DNA of 5,852 bases from Prochlorococcus marinus str. MIT 9215. GTDB taxonomy: Bacteria > Cyanobacteriota > Cyanobacteriia > PCC-6307 > Cyanobiaceae. Shown piece by piece: positions 5,643 through 5,852 of this stretch. Position 1 is the first letter of the stretch. Each line of letters begins with the position of its first letter. Location: contig CATBLW010000097.1 in NCBI GenBank assembly GCA_949486985.1, forward strand, positions 1 to 5,852, in the 5' to 3' direction. The translations under genes and the position numbers were made by a program. The notes under the pieces are model-generated. The model ran no database searches. It had not been told where the DNA came from and was given only the letters and a program-made list of their open reading frames with translations.

Positions 5643-5852
5643 TCAGAAGTTAGCCGGAGGGCCACTGATCTTTATGAGTGTGGATTCTGATGGCAGTAGT
5701 GGACCAAGATCCAGAGCAAAGGCCTGCCGACCCTCCAGTCGTCTGAGCTCCACGTGGAGATGGTCGGTGCTGGCGGAGCCGCTCCGGCCCACCCGGCCGA
5801 TGGGTTCACCAGCGCGCACCAAGTGACCGGCTTCAACGTCAGCGCTCTGCAG
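5643..5852 (-). CDS. M23/LytM-family metallopeptidase, C-terminal fragment (cut by window edge)
   Basis: Sixty-nine C-terminal codons and a TGA stop (5645-5643) are present; the frame runs open through the right edge. The visible part begins LQSADVEAGHLVRAGEPIGR, followed after VGRSGSAST by DHLHVEL. The spacing of V-x-x-G, G-x-x-I-G-x-V-G and the HLH motif is the signature of the M23 (LytM, lysostaphin-type) fold, in which the HxH supplies a zinc ligand and the catalytic histidine. The upstream H-x3-D zinc-binding pair would lie outside the window, so activity cannot be judged fully. Such proteins cut peptide cross-links in peptidoglycan or, when degenerate, activate amidases. After the motif there is a tail of about 35 residues ending in SGPPANF. 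The gene is joined almost directly to the parvulin-like gene (three bases), so it probably shares a transcript with the exporter genes, whose promoter must then lie to the right of the window. Confidence 0.85.
   Translation of the reverse strand: MQSADVEAGHLVRAGEPIGRVGRSGSASTDHLHVELRRLEGRQAFALDLGPLLPSESTLIKISGPPANF

Overview
The window reads as a dense piece of a cyanobacterial chromosome, most likely from the marine Synechococcus/Cyanobium group. This assignment is inference from protein content and not a measured match. The clues are a type I exporter subunit with an N-terminal cyclic-nucleotide-binding-like domain, a parvulin-like gene beside it, near-zero intergenic distances and a moderately GC-rich base composition. 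Almost every base is coding; no stretch of 300 bases lacks a gene, and I see no RNA genes, insertion sequences or CRISPR arrays.

Layout: (1) Bases 1 to about 71 on the minus strand are the 5' end of queC (7-cyano-7-deazaguanine synthase), cut by the window edge. (2) Bases 99-644 on the plus strand encode a secreted ecotin-family serine protease inhibitor, divergent from queC with only a few dozen bases at most between them. (3) Bases 645-5852 on the minus strand form one compact transcription unit. In order of transcription it holds the 3' end of an M23/LytM metallopeptidase, a parvulin-like protein without a signal peptide, a 978-residue ABC exporter subunit, and a 426-residue HlyD-type membrane fusion protein. 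Gaps between these genes are 3, 17 and 1 bases.

How they fit together: the ABC protein and the HlyD protein are the inner-membrane and periplasmic parts of a type I secretion system, which would need a TolC-type outer-membrane channel encoded elsewhere. The parvulin-like protein is probably a cytoplasmic helper for the secreted substrate. No substrate gene is visible. Three domains in this cluster look like enzyme or ligand-binding folds that have lost their key residues: the C39 peptidase-like domain and the cNMP-like domain of the ABC protein, and the parvulin domain of the helper. This suggests they are now used for binding substrate or partners.

The most notable single gene is the ecotin. 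It keeps the diagnostic core of the family, but has lysine at the predicted P1 position, where E. coli ecotin has methionine, and it has altered loops. It ends head-on against hlyD, with the two stop codons sharing the palindrome TGATCA and no spacer.
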